From positions 1 to 14,030 of the forward strand of contig JAITVW010000023.1 of NCBI GenBank assembly GCA_031285605.1: a stretch of DNA of 14,030 nt. The letters are read 5' to 3'. The translations under genes and the position numbers were made by a program. Below, in pieces: positions 5,509-12,422 of this stretch (position 1 is the stretch's first letter; each line of letters starts with the position of its first letter). The notes under the pieces are model-generated. The model saw nothing but the letters and a program-made list of their open reading frames with translations, made no database searches and had not been told where the DNA came from. Source of the stretch: Fusobacteriales bacterium. Its GTDB lineage: Bacteria; Fusobacteriota; Fusobacteriia; Fusobacteriales; Leptotrichiaceae.

Positions 5509-8250
5509 TTATCTGTTTCCTAGTTTATCCAATTCAGCTTTTACTATTTCAGGTAAAGCGGGAATTTTTCTGATTCTTACTCCGCATGCTTCGTAGATAG
5601 CATTCAAAATAGCCGGATGCGGTGCAGTAAGAGGTGCTTCTCCCACTCCTGACGCTCCGTAAGGTCCGTTTTTTCTGTATGTTTCTATATATGTGATTTC
5701 CATTTCATCCGGTATATCTTTTATATACGGGAGTCCGCATCCCATGAGAGTAGTATGCTTTTTCAGATTTTCAAAATCTTCTGATAAAGCAAAGCCTATT
5801 CCCTGTGCAAGTCCGCCGTAAATCTGACCGTCAACAACAGATTTATTTATAACTGTTCCTACATCTGCTACGGTAGTAAATTTAACTACTTCTACTTTTC
5901 CTGTTTCGATGTCGACTTTTATCTCAGGCATAAATAATTCATACATGTATGTGCTGAAAGGATTTCCCTGTGAAGTCTCAAGGTCGCAGTCTGTACATTC
6001 ACTGGCTGCCCATTTTCCTGTATAACGTAAAGGAATATTTTCTGCTGTCATCTCTTCATAAGTTCTGTATGTGCCGTCATTCTTTTTCATAGACTTTAGA
6101 AGTTCTTCCGAAGCTGTTCTTATTGCATTTCCTGTCACTACATTTGAGCGGCTTCCTCCGGCAGGACCTGAATTCGGAGTTCTTCCCGTATCATTTTTTA
6201 ACAGCCTGATTTTATCAGGAGTAATACCTGCTGCTTTCAGAGTTTCATGTGCCATTGTAAGTGATCCAATATCAGCTCCCTGACCATGATCCTCCCAGCT
6301 GTCTGCCACAAGGACACAGCCGTCGGGAAGAAGTTCCACATAAGCCTCTGATGTATCGACTCCGTCAAGTCCGCAGCCGTATATACCCAGAGTTACGCTT
6401 ACCCCGTATTTATATCTGTCAGATTCTTTATTTTTTTCTTCGCATTTCTTCTTAGCTTCATAATACTTTGGTCTCAGAGTATCAAACATTTCTTCCAGTG
6501 AGTAAACCTCAGGCTCGGAACCTGTTATTGTTTTGCTTCCCTCTCTGTAGATATTTTTATATCTGAGCTCGAAAGGATCTATTCCCATTTTATGTGCGAG
6601 CTCATCCATGGCTGTTTCACTTCCCAGAATGGCTTCCGGCGCGCCGTATCCTCTGAAAGCACTTCCCCATGCATGGTTTGTACAGACGGTAAAGTTTTTG
6701 GTTCTTATATTCGGTATATCATAACCGGCAAAGTGATATTGAGCCAGTCTCAAAGTTAATAAATCTCCGAATTCCGAATACGGACCGTGATCTATATAGT
6801 TTTCTCCCTCTATTCCAAGAATTTTACCGTCTTTATCAGCGGCAACCTTCAGATTCATGAATGCCGGTGATCTTTTTCCCGTATATGTAATCTGCTGATA
6901 CATATTATATACCAGAGATACCGGTCTGTTGTCACATGCCAGACACGCTACTCCAAGCAGGGCTTCCATGGTAGGACTGAATTTATATCCGAATGTTCCT
7001 CCGGCTGGATTCTGTATAAGACGCAGCTTATCCGGCTCTACGCCTATTCCGGTATTTATCATTGCTGAATGCAGGTGAATACCTATAGATTTAGAATGTA
7101 TTGTCAGTCTTCCTTCCTCGTCTATATATGCACTTCCGCAGTCAGGCTCTATTGGAAGATGAGGCTGTCTTGAGCTGTATGTACTTGTTTCGCTTACAAA
7201 TTCTGCAGTTTCCATTATTTCCTTTGTATCATTACCTTTTACATTATTTATCTGGAAATAAACATTAGGAGTTCCGGGGTGGATTTCTATTGCGTCCTCA
7301 TCCATAGCCGAATAAATATCCATATAAGCAGGCAGAAGTTCAAATTCTACTTTTACTTTTTTTGCTGCTTCTCTTGCGGTTTCTTCTGTATTGGCAGCGA
7401 CTATGGCAATGGCGTCACCATACTGGAATACTTTTTTATCACATAGTATAGGTCTGTCCCAGCCGTCGCCTTTGTTTGTGGAAAAAGTAATAAGTCCTGT
7501 TATTCTGTTATTTCCTTTTACATCTTTATGTGTTATTACCTTATAAACTCCCGGTACCTTCAAAGCTTCACTGGTATCAATCGAAAGTATGTTAGCATGT
7601 GATACTTCTGCCTGAACAAGAGCCAGATGAAGAGTATTGTCAGGCATCTGAAGTGCTATATCAGCACCGTAATCCCATGTTCCCGTTACTTTTGCCAATG
7701 CAGAAGGTCTGTGATAATATGTTCCTACTATATTATTATTTTGCGGTTTAAACAGCAGCTCTTCTTTTTTCATTTCTCCTCTGAGTACCTTTGCAGCATC
7801 CATTACTGCATTTACCAATGGCAGGTAACCTGTACACCTGCATGCATTTCTGTATTTCTGGAACCATTCACGGACTTCTTCCCGTGCAGGCGAAGGATTT
7901 TCTTCAAGAAGCTGTTTTGCAGACATTATAAATCCCGGACTGCAGAATCCGCATTGTGCTCCTCCGTGACCCATCCATGCCAGCTGAAGCGGATGCAGGT
8001 TGTCAGGAGTTCCCAGTCCTTCTATTGTTTCAATTTTTGAGTATTCTTTTATAGTTTTCATTTTTTTTACGCAGGCTCTTGTGACTTTTCCGTCTACTAT
8101 TACCGAGCAGGCACCACATTGCCCGTTTCCGCATCCTACCTTACATCCTGTCAGCATCAGCTGCTTTCTCAGAACATCAGCTAAAGTACTTTCCGGATCC
8201 GTGATAAGTGAACGTTCAAATCCATTAATTAATAAAACCTTTTTAACCAT
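5509..8250 (-). CDS. mop: Mop-type molybdopterin aldehyde oxidoreductase (xanthine oxidase family, no FAD domain)
   Basis: 913 residues, about the size of D. gigas Mop. Plant-type [2Fe-2S] ligands are C40, C45, C48, C60; the second [2Fe-2S] domain has C100, C103, C137, C139. These are the same positions I remember for the D. gigas enzyme. The Mo domain shows NPAGGTFGYK (414-423), AFRGYG with R533, and a C-terminal GVGEAP with E871 as the expected catalytic glutamate. The long second half follows the linker directly with no flavin domain, so electrons must leave through Fe-S to an external acceptor. Expected reaction: water-derived hydroxylation of an aldehyde to an acid, using a molybdopterin (probably cytosine dinucleotide) cofactor in the cytoplasm. 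A purine or other N-heterocycle substrate cannot be excluded. ATG at 8250 has GGGAGGT five bases upstream. It is the first gene of the leftward cassette and is followed by a hairpin/terminator. Confidence 0.93.
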   Translation of the reverse strand: MVKKVLLINGFERSLITDPESTLADVLRKQLMLTGCKVGCGNGQCGACSVIVDGKVTRACVKKMKTIKEYSKIETIEGLGTPDNLHPLQLAWMGHGGAQCGFCSPGFIMSAKQLLEENPSPAREEVREWFQKYRNACRCTGYLPLVNAVMDAAKVLRGEMKKEELLFKPQNNNIVGTYYHRPSALAKVTGTWDYGADIALQMPDNTLHLALVQAEVSHANILSIDTSEALKVPGVYKVITHKDVKGNNRITGLITFSTNKGDGWDRPILCDKKVFQYGDAIAIVAANTEETAREAAKKVKVEFELLPAYMDIYSAMDEDAIEIHPGTPNVYFQINNVKGNDTKEIMETAEFVSETSTYSSRQPHLPIEPDCGSAYIDEEGRLTIHSKSIGIHLHSAMINTGIGVEPDKLRLIQNPAGGTFGYKFSPTMEALLGVACLACDNRPVSLVYNMYQQITYTGKRSPAFMNLKVAADKDGKILGIEGENYIDHGPYSEFGDLLTLRLAQYHFAGYDIPNIRTKNFTVCTNHAWGSAFRGYGAPEAILGSETAMDELAHKMGIDPFELRYKNIYREGSKTITGSEPEVYSLEEMFDTLRPKYYEAKKKCEEKNKESDRYKYGVSVTLGIYGCGLDGVDTSEAYVELLPDGCVLVADSWEDHGQGADIGSLTMAHETLKAAGITPDKIRLLKNDTGRTPNSGPAGGSRSNVVTGNAIRTASEELLKSMKKNDGTYRTYEEMTAENIPLRYTGKWAASECTDCDLETSQGNPFSTYMYELFMPEIKVDIETGKVEVVKFTTVADVGTVINKSVVDGQIYGGLAQGIGFALSEDFENLKKHTTLMGCGLPYIKDIPDEMEITYIETYRKNGPYGASGVGEAPLTAPHPAILNAIYEACGVRIRKIPALPEIVKAELDKLGNR

Positions 8251-8339
8251 TTTTACCTCCCAATCAGTATTTATAATTTAAACTAACCAAAAATAAACTT
8301 GATTAGCTGCTATTACTTTATATTTTATATAAATAAAAG

Positions 8340-8368
8340 TTGACTTATTATTTCAGTAACTGTAATAT
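8340..8368 (+). promoter_or_regulatory. Sigma-70-type promoter of the 124-residue gene
   Basis: TTGACT (8340-8345), a 17-nt spacer, then TAATAT (8363-8368) fit the vegetative consensus closely. A start near 8375 would give a leader of roughly 29 nt. The promoter sits in the 153-nt divergent gap shared with mop. I could not pick an equally convincing leftward promoter in this gap, which is very AT-rich. Confidence 0.65.
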
Positions 8369-8403
8369 TATATGTAATAAAATTAAATAGCGGGGTGTAT
8401 ATT

Positions 8404-8778
8404 ATGAAAAATGATATAGTAGAAATTCTTGCAGGTCAGTTTTCCGATTATATTAAAGAAAATGGAATTACTTCAGCAGTAGAAGTATCTGCACTGATGA
8501 GAAATCTTTTTGATAAAATCCATGAGAACATGATTGTTGATGTTGAAATCAGCCAAATCACTTCTCCCAATATTGTTGCTGAGGTAATTGATGAAAAAAC
8601 AGGTCTGTTATTCAGACGTTATCTGGAAATAGAGTATAGTGAGAATTCCAATGGTCTTATTATTTCAGGCGAGAATATAAAGGGTGAAAAATCCGAGATA
8701 GTATTTCTTTCTGAAACAGCAGTTTCCAGAATATCAGAATTAAAAGGAAGCGGATCGGATAATCCGCACTGTAGTTAA
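8404..8778 (+). CDS. Conserved-looking hypothetical protein, 124 aa
   Basis: I do not recognise this protein. ATG 8404 is chosen because GGGGTG lies six bases upstream; a GTG at 8395 is in frame but is itself part of that ribosome site. The chain is acidic, with no signal peptide or membrane segment. The N-terminal third is helical ('VEILAGQFSDYIKENG'), the middle has alternating beta-like segments ('IVAEVIDEKTGLLFRRYLEIEYSE'), and the end carries a 'VFLSETAVSRISELKG' helix and a terminal GSDNPHC motif. This is compact, single-domain and cytoplasmic in character. It is divergent to the mop cassette behind its own strong promoter. No DNA-binding motif is evident, so a regulatory role is not supported beyond position. 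Codon use fits the neighbours, so the gene itself is likely real. Confidence 0.75.
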   Translation: MKNDIVEILAGQFSDYIKENGITSAVEVSALMRNLFDKIHENMIVDVEISQITSPNIVAEVIDEKTGLLFRRYLEIEYSENSNGLIISGENIKGEKSEIVFLSETAVSRISELKGSGSDNPHCS

Positions 8779-8851
8779 GTGATAAAGCATTTATGTATAC
8801 TTTTATCAATACTGCCGCAGCTTTATAAGAAGAACGGAGTTATGAGGTATT

Positions 8852-8905
8852 AAAAAAGATCTCTTTTACGAACTCAGCTTCATATTGAAGTTAATAAAGA
8901 GGTCT
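8852..8905 (-). terminator. Leftward intrinsic terminator protecting the mop region
   Basis: In the minus-strand RNA, AGACCTCTTT (complement of 8896-8905) pairs with AAAGAGATCT (complement of 8857-8866) over 10 bp with one G-U pair, and a run of T follows (A-run 8852-8856 on the plus strand). The 29-nt apical region holds a further hairpin, CTTCA-TAT-TGAAG. No U-run follows on the plus strand. It would stop leftward transcription arriving from the IS remnant region before it reaches the 124-residue gene and mop. Confidence 0.55.
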
Positions 8906-9274
8906 GTTCACTTACTGAAAAAAATCAGTACATAGGTGCAGTCTGTGTTATGATATTATAAATTTTTTGATAAAATTAACCTGACTCTTATACTATTTTA
9001 TACCTCTAATTATGTGTTCTGTCAATGGCAGTGTTAAAATATTTTGAATATGCCTGTCCAATATTTTTTATTTAGAATTATTGGGTTGTTAATATTTTGA
9101 TACAGCTCCTTTTAAATGGATAAAGAATAAAAATTTTCAAGTTCCAAATTTTCATTTTTCTGTTTAGTTATTACTTCAATGTTGGTTTCAAGTTCTTTGA
9201 GCATATAGTAAGCCTCTTTTTTTATCAATTCTTTATAAAAATATCATTATTTTTCTTGAAAAATTATGTATATT
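8906..9274. other. Gene-free AT-rich stretch
   Basis: I see no intact gene. A 6-bp hairpin (TACTGA, six A, TCAGTA) lies at 8913-8930. On the minus strand a 30-codon frame (ATG 9204 to TAA 9112) reads like a short charged helix ('ELETNIEVITKQKNENLELE') with AGAGG eight bases before the ATG. It could be a micro-ORF or the coiled-coil scrap of a decayed gene; I do not call it as a gene. Confidence 0.4.
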
Positions 9275-9332
9275 AATAAAAAATTATTTGTTATCATATG
9301 AGTGTCAAGAATAATAACAATAATTTTTTATT
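9275..9332. repeat. Long AT inverted repeat
   Basis: AATAAAAAATTATTTGTTAT (9275-9294) is the reverse complement of 9314-9332 apart from one bulged T, giving a 19-bp stem around a 19-nt loop. It is almost wholly A/T, has no adjoining gene, and could be a cruciform-forming site, a remnant of a mobile-element end, or part of an untranslated transcript. Confidence 0.55.
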
Positions 9333-9337
9333 TTCCC

Positions 9338-9370
9338 AAAGGGGAGTGGGTAAAAACAGCTCCTCTTTTT
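9338..9370 (+). terminator. Possible rightward terminator
   Basis: AAAGGGGAG (9338-9346) pairs with CTCCTCTTT (9360-9368) over 9 bp with one G-U pair and a 13-nt loop, ending in TTTTT. Only two T lie beyond the stem. No clear gene upstream uses it, except read-through from the 124-residue gene. Confidence 0.45.
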
Positions 9371-9375
9371 AAAAC

Positions 9376-9403
9376 TTGACAAATTCCCGTAATCTGTTAT
9401 AAT
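9376..9403 (+). promoter_or_regulatory. Perfect-consensus sigma-70 promoter with extended -10
   Basis: TTGACA (9376-9381), a 16-nt spacer, then TATAAT (9398-9403) preceded by TGT, so both hexamers and the extended -10 element match consensus. The start should fall near 9410. No intact gene follows for 470 nt; a terminator lies only about 60 nt downstream. Confidence 0.7.
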
Positions 9404-9409
9404 ATTATT

Positions 9410-9471
9410 GAAAACAAATTAATTTTGTAAATCATGAAAAAGGCTGGATATTAATTTATCTGGCTTTTTTT
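9410..9471 (+). ncRNA. Candidate ~60-nt small RNA
   Basis: The interval is bounded by the perfect-consensus promoter at 9376-9403 and the U-run of the 9437-9471 terminator. The predicted RNA would hold a small ACAAA/TTTGT hairpin and then the terminator stem. It contains an in-frame-looking ATG at 9434 but no ribosome site. This is inferred from signal spacing alone; the alternatives are a leader/attenuator or leftover signals of a mobile element. Confidence 0.3.
9437..9471 (+). terminator. Intrinsic terminator overlapping the transposase remnant end
   Basis: AAAA-AGGCTGGATA (9437-9450) pairs with TATCTGGCTTTTTT (9457-9470): 14 pairs including three G-U, 6-nt loop, seven T at 9465-9471. The mirror-image A run means it could also end leftward transcripts, namely that of the IS remnant, whose stop codon is in the loop. 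Confidence 0.6.
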
Positions 9472-9690
9472 ATTAACACGGTATTCATTATGATATTTTT
9501 TAAACCGGTATGAAATAGCAGATTTAGAAACATTATATTCCATAGCCGGGCTTTTAATAGTTCACTTTTCTTCTAAGTAAAGACGGATTATTTTTTTCTT
9601 AAGTTCTTCCTCATAATTTTTTTGTATTTTAAAATATCTTTTTCTTTTTTTATTATACGATTGTTTAGATTTTGTATTACAGCATAACAT
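9451..9690 (-). pseudogene. Broken IS3-family OrfA transposase (helix-turn-helix part)
   Basis: Reading leftward from an ATG at 9690, the frame gives a Lys-rich start, then 'YEEELKKKIIRLYLEEK', an in-frame TGA at 9562-9564, then 'TIKSPAMEYNVSKSAISYRF' and 'KKYHNEYR', ending at TAA 9451. This is the HTH_Tnp_1 pattern of IS3/IS911 OrfA proteins, in which the codon at the TGA is normally Arg (EE-x-R-TIKS). The leucine-zipper end of OrfA and all of OrfB (the DDE catalytic part) are missing here. The fragment is therefore dead twice over, by nonsense and by truncation. Family call is from the helix-turn-helix and its flanks; the exact IS cannot be named. Confidence 0.7.
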
Positions 9691-9779
9691 TTTTTTGTGA
9701 AAAATATAGGGAATTACTATGTTTTGTTGTATAAAATCTTGCTATATACAGTTTATGGAAATTCAAAATTTATGTTAAC

Positions 9780-9808
9780 TATACAAGAAATGCTTTTTTT
9801 GTTATAAT
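9780..9808 (+). promoter_or_regulatory. Promoter of the secreted lysozyme-like gene
   Basis: TATACA (9780-9785), 17-nt spacer, TATAAT (9803-9808) with a TGT extended -10. The start near 9815 gives a leader of about 65 nt before the gene at 9880. Confidence 0.55.
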
Positions 9809-9879
9809 TCTTACTGTAATAATCAGAAAAGTGTAATAAAAGAATAACGGATTAAATATATTGAAAGGAAGTCGGTTAT

Positions 9880-10725
9880 ATGAAAATAAGTAAAAAAATA
9901 ATATGGATTTTTACAGCTTTACAAATAGCAGCTTTTGTTCCTGTTTCAGCGGCATCGGCAGGAAATGGAAAAGATAATACAAGCTCTGTAAAAAGTATAT
10001 ATCAGATGCCAAAGCTTTCAAGCAGCGACCTAAAAGTAATCGGAGACAAGATTTTTAAAAATGAGGCGGCCGGAAAAAAGGAAAATCTTATATACTGGAA
10101 TACAGGCGAGGATTTTCCATCGTTGGGAATAGGGCATTTTATCTGGTACAGAAACGGGCAGAAAGAAATTTTTGATGAAAGCTTTCCAAAGCTGGTTGAT
10201 TTTTATAAAGCAAATAATATAAGGCTTCCAAAAATTCTTCAGGATAATAAATATGCTCCTTGGACGGCAAGAAATGCTTTTCTTGCGGATAAGGAAGCAG
10301 GAAAACTGGATGAGCTCAGGGATTTTTTATATGAGACAAGAGATATTCAGGTAGTGTTTATTTATAAAAGACTTGAAGCTTCACTTGATAAAATGCTTTT
10401 GCAGACTGACAACAAAGAGAATGTAAGGTATCAGTTTTACAGAGTATCAAATTCGCCGAACGGACTGTATGCTTTGATTGATTATGTTAATTTTAAAGGT
10501 GAAGGTATATCGGAGACAGAAAGATATAACGGGCAGGGCTGGGGATTATTGCAGATATTGGAAAATATGAAAGGAAGAGAAACAGGAAAAGCGGCTGTGG
10601 ATGAATTCAGTACCAGTGCAAAATTTGTTCTTGAAAGAAGAGTGCAGAATTCAGATCCGAAAAGAAATGAAAAACAATGGCTGAAAGGCTGGGAAAACAG
10701 AACAGAAACTTATAAGATAAAATAA
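9880..10725 (+). CDS. Secreted lysozyme-like protein of unknown function
   Basis: 281 residues. Residues 1-26 form a classic signal peptide: K3-K6 charges, a hydrophobic core 'IIWIFTALQIAAFVPV', and a likely cleavage after an A-x-A site ('SAASA'). The mature part starts with 'IGDKIFKNEAAGK', then 'YWNTGEDFPSLGIGHFIWY'. The combination of an early Glu in a helix and a later 'S-L-G-I-G-H-F-I-W-Y' strand recalls the Glu / T-I-G-x-G-H arrangement of GH24 phage lysozymes, so a peptidoglycan-active fold is plausible. The end has 'GQGWGLLQILENM' and a basic 'ERRVQNSDPKRNEKQWLKGW' motif. I have seen similar unnamed proteins in other bacteria but know no proven activity. ATG 9880 has AAAGGAAG upstream. 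It is monocistronic, with its own promoter and terminator. Confidence 0.8.
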   Translation: MKISKKIIWIFTALQIAAFVPVSAASAGNGKDNTSSVKSIYQMPKLSSSDLKVIGDKIFKNEAAGKKENLIYWNTGEDFPSLGIGHFIWYRNGQKEIFDESFPKLVDFYKANNIRLPKILQDNKYAPWTARNAFLADKEAGKLDELRDFLYETRDIQVVFIYKRLEASLDKMLLQTDNKENVRYQFYRVSNSPNGLYALIDYVNFKGEGISETERYNGQGWGLLQILENMKGRETGKAAVDEFSTSAKFVLERRVQNSDPKRNEKQWLKGWENRTETYKIK

Positions 10726-10756
10726 CAATTTACAAACCGAATAAATATCGGAAAAT

Positions 10757-10802
10757 AAAAAAGAGACGTTTCAGGGAGAAAAACCTGTTTCATCTCTTTT
10801 TT
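10757..10802 (+). terminator. Terminator after the lysozyme-like gene
   Basis: AAAAAAGAGA (10757-10766) pairs perfectly with TCTCTTTTTT (10793-10802), with an inner CAGG/CCTG stem after an internal loop. The T-run is part of the stem end. It lies 32 nt after the stop codon. Confidence 0.75.
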
Positions 10803-10952
10803 ACATAGAATTTTGGGGAAATATAAGTTTATCTGTCTAAAAATTATAAAAATATTTTATGATTGTGGAGTGTCAAGAAAAACAAGAGTGATTATAAATT
10901 TAAGTATTGGATATAACATAATTTTCAGATATATAAACAATTGAAAAAGTTA

Positions 10953-10981
10953 TTTACTTTTACAGTTTTTCTCACTATAAT
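10953..10981 (+). promoter_or_regulatory. Promoter of the HAD phosphatase gene
   Basis: TTTACT (10953-10958), 17-nt spacer, TATAAT (10976-10981). The start would be near 10988, about 26 nt before the ATG at 11014. Nothing else is evident in 10803-10952. Confidence 0.55.
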
Positions 10982-11013
10982 TAATTTATAAAGTATTATA
11001 ACGGGAGGATAGT

Positions 11014-11806
11014 ATGGGAATTAAATTAATTGCAGTTGATATGGACGGAACATTTTTATCGGAAACAGGTAATTATGATCGTGAGAGGTTTAAAAAGCAG
11101 TATACAAAGATGAAAGAAAGTAATATCAGATTTGTGGTGGCAAGCGGTAACCAATATTATCAACTTCGCTCGTTTTTTCCGGGATTTGCCGATGAATTGA
11201 CTTATGTGGCAGAAAACGGGGCTTATATCGTATCGGAAGGAATAGAGCTCTTTACAGCGGAGATTCCCGGAAAAGAAACAGAGACCGTAATAGATAAAAT
11301 AGCAGAAATACCTGCTGTAAATATGGTTGTCTGCGGTAAAAAGAGTGCTTATGTAAAAATGGAAACAAGTGATGTTTTTTTTAACTATGCAAACCGTTAT
11401 TACCACAGGCTGTTAAGAACCGCTGATATAAAAAGTGCAGATGATCAGATTTTTAAGTTCGCACTGAGCTGCCCTGCAGAAATAGTAAAGGAAGTTCAGA
11501 AAGAGCTGAATAATCTGATAGGGCATATTCTTACTCCCACAGCAAGCGGACATGGCGATATTGACCTGATTCTTCCGGGTATTAATAAAGCACATGGTTT
11601 GACTATTCTTCAGGAAAAATGGGGGGATTTCAAAGGATGAAATTCTTGCTTTCGGTGACAGCGGCAATGATATAGAGATGCTGGCTCATGTATATTACAG
11701 CTATGCAATGGAAAATGGAAGTGAAGAGGCAAAGAGAACAGCAAGATTTGCCGCACCGTCAAATAATACAAACGGAGTACTGGAAATTATTGATAAATAT
11801 ATCTAA
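11014..11806 (+). pseudogene. Cof-type HAD phosphatase, frameshifted at a G6 run
   Basis: ATG 11014 follows GGGAGG. The first frame gives 208 residues to TGA 11638-11640, with HAD motif I (D9-M-D11-G-T), motif II 'VVASGN' and the motif III lysine in 'GINKAHGL'. Motif IV is missing from that frame but appears immediately in the next: 'DEILAFGDSGNDIEML', continuing to TAA 11804-11806. The switch point is T-GGGGGG-ATTT at 11620-11630; with five G instead of six the frame reads W-G-I-S-K-D-E and runs through, giving about 263 residues, the usual Cof/YbhA size. Such enzymes dephosphorylate small metabolites such as sugar phosphates or FMN. Without motif IV the short product should not bind Mg2+ correctly. 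The break is either real (mutation or slippage) or a homopolymer sequencing error; I cannot tell which. Confidence 0.85.
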
Positions 11807-11856
11807 GCTTTAGTAGTAAACAGGGTAAAAATAATCTGGTGAAAGATACTGTGATA

Positions 11857-11865
11857 TGTTATAAT
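11857..11865 (+). promoter_or_regulatory. Extended -10 promoter element before the membrane export gene
   Basis: TG-T-TATAAT at 11857-11865 is a full extended -10. The -35 side is weak (TGGTGA at 11837-11842, 17-nt spacer), as is allowed for extended -10 promoters. The start near 11872 is about 33 nt before the ATG. Confidence 0.5.
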
Positions 11866-11904
11866 AGCCTGATAGTTCAAAATTAATAGTAAGGGAGTTT
11901 AGTC

Positions 11905-12417
11905 ATGCAAAAAGCGGCACAGTCAATAGTGGCTTTTATAATAGGGATTTTTGGGGCAAGTGCAGGAAAAATAATAGGAATTATATTTATTTCCATGATA
12001 CCGGTTATTGAATTACGTGGAAGTATTCCGGCAGGATTTGTTATGGGTCTGCCGTGGTATGCGAGTCTGGTATGTTCCATAATAGGGAATATACTTCCAG
12101 TACCCGTTATTCTGTTATTTGTGGTAAAAGTGTTTGAATTTATGAAAAAACATAATATATTAACAAAATTTATAAATAAAATGGAACAAAAAGCAATGAA
12201 CAGAAGCGAAAAAGTTTCTAAAGGAGAATTTTGGGGTTTAATGCTTTTTGTAGCAATTCCGCTTCCGGGGACAGGTGCATGGACAGGTGCATTAATAGCA
12301 GCATTATTGAAAATGAACAGAAGGGACTCATTTCTTTCGATTATGTTTGGTGTAACAATAGCCGGAACAATTATAACATTAGGGACTTACGGAGTATTAG
12401 GATTTATATTTAAATAA
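11905..12417 (+). CDS. Small multi-drug export family membrane protein
   Basis: 170 residues, strongly hydrophobic, with about five membrane segments. Two family signatures stand out: 'SMIPVIELRGSIPAG' near residue 30 and 'FVAIPLPGTGAWTGALIAAL' near residue 115, each a re-entrant-like Pro/Gly-rich stretch after a helix. This is the pattern of PF06695 (Sm_multidrug_ex, COG2426). The two related motifs suggest an internal duplication, common in small transporters. A charged loop 'NKMEQKAMNRSEKVSKGEF' separates the halves and is probably cytoplasmic. Despite the family name, drug export is poorly proven and the true substrate is unknown. ATG 11905 has AAGGGAG upstream and its own extended -10 promoter, so it need not depend on the broken HAD gene 98 nt upstream. 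An inverted-repeat element begins 6 nt after the stop. Confidence 0.88.
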   Translation: MQKAAQSIVAFIIGIFGASAGKIIGIIFISMIPVIELRGSIPAGFVMGLPWYASLVCSIIGNILPVPVILLFVVKVFEFMKKHNILTKFINKMEQKAMNRSEKVSKGEFWGLMLFVAIPLPGTGAWTGALIAALLKMNRRDSFLSIMFGVTIAGTIITLGTYGVLGFIFK

Positions 12418-12422
12418 ACTTA

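Noticed and set aside
7627..8040. Plus-strand open frame of 137 codons
   Set aside because: It is antisense to the conserved second [2Fe-2S] domain of mop; Cys-rich content is a by-product of the opposite strand.
8251..8339. Riboswitch or clear leftward promoter for mop
   Set aside because: The gap is too short and unstructured for a molybdenum-cofactor riboswitch, and no leftward -35/-10 pair was convincing in the AT-rich sequence.
8779..8808. Hairpin TGATAAAG/CTTTTATCA just after the 124-residue gene
   Set aside because: Only 8 bp with a bulge and no T-run follows, so it is not supported as a terminator.
8779..9879. CRISPR array or tandem repeats in the long gene-free gap
   Set aside because: No regularly spaced direct repeats were seen; the structure present is single inverted repeats.
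11056..11406. Minus-strand 116-codon frame
   Set aside because: It lies antisense to the HAD phosphatase domain and has no ribosome site or recognisable motif.
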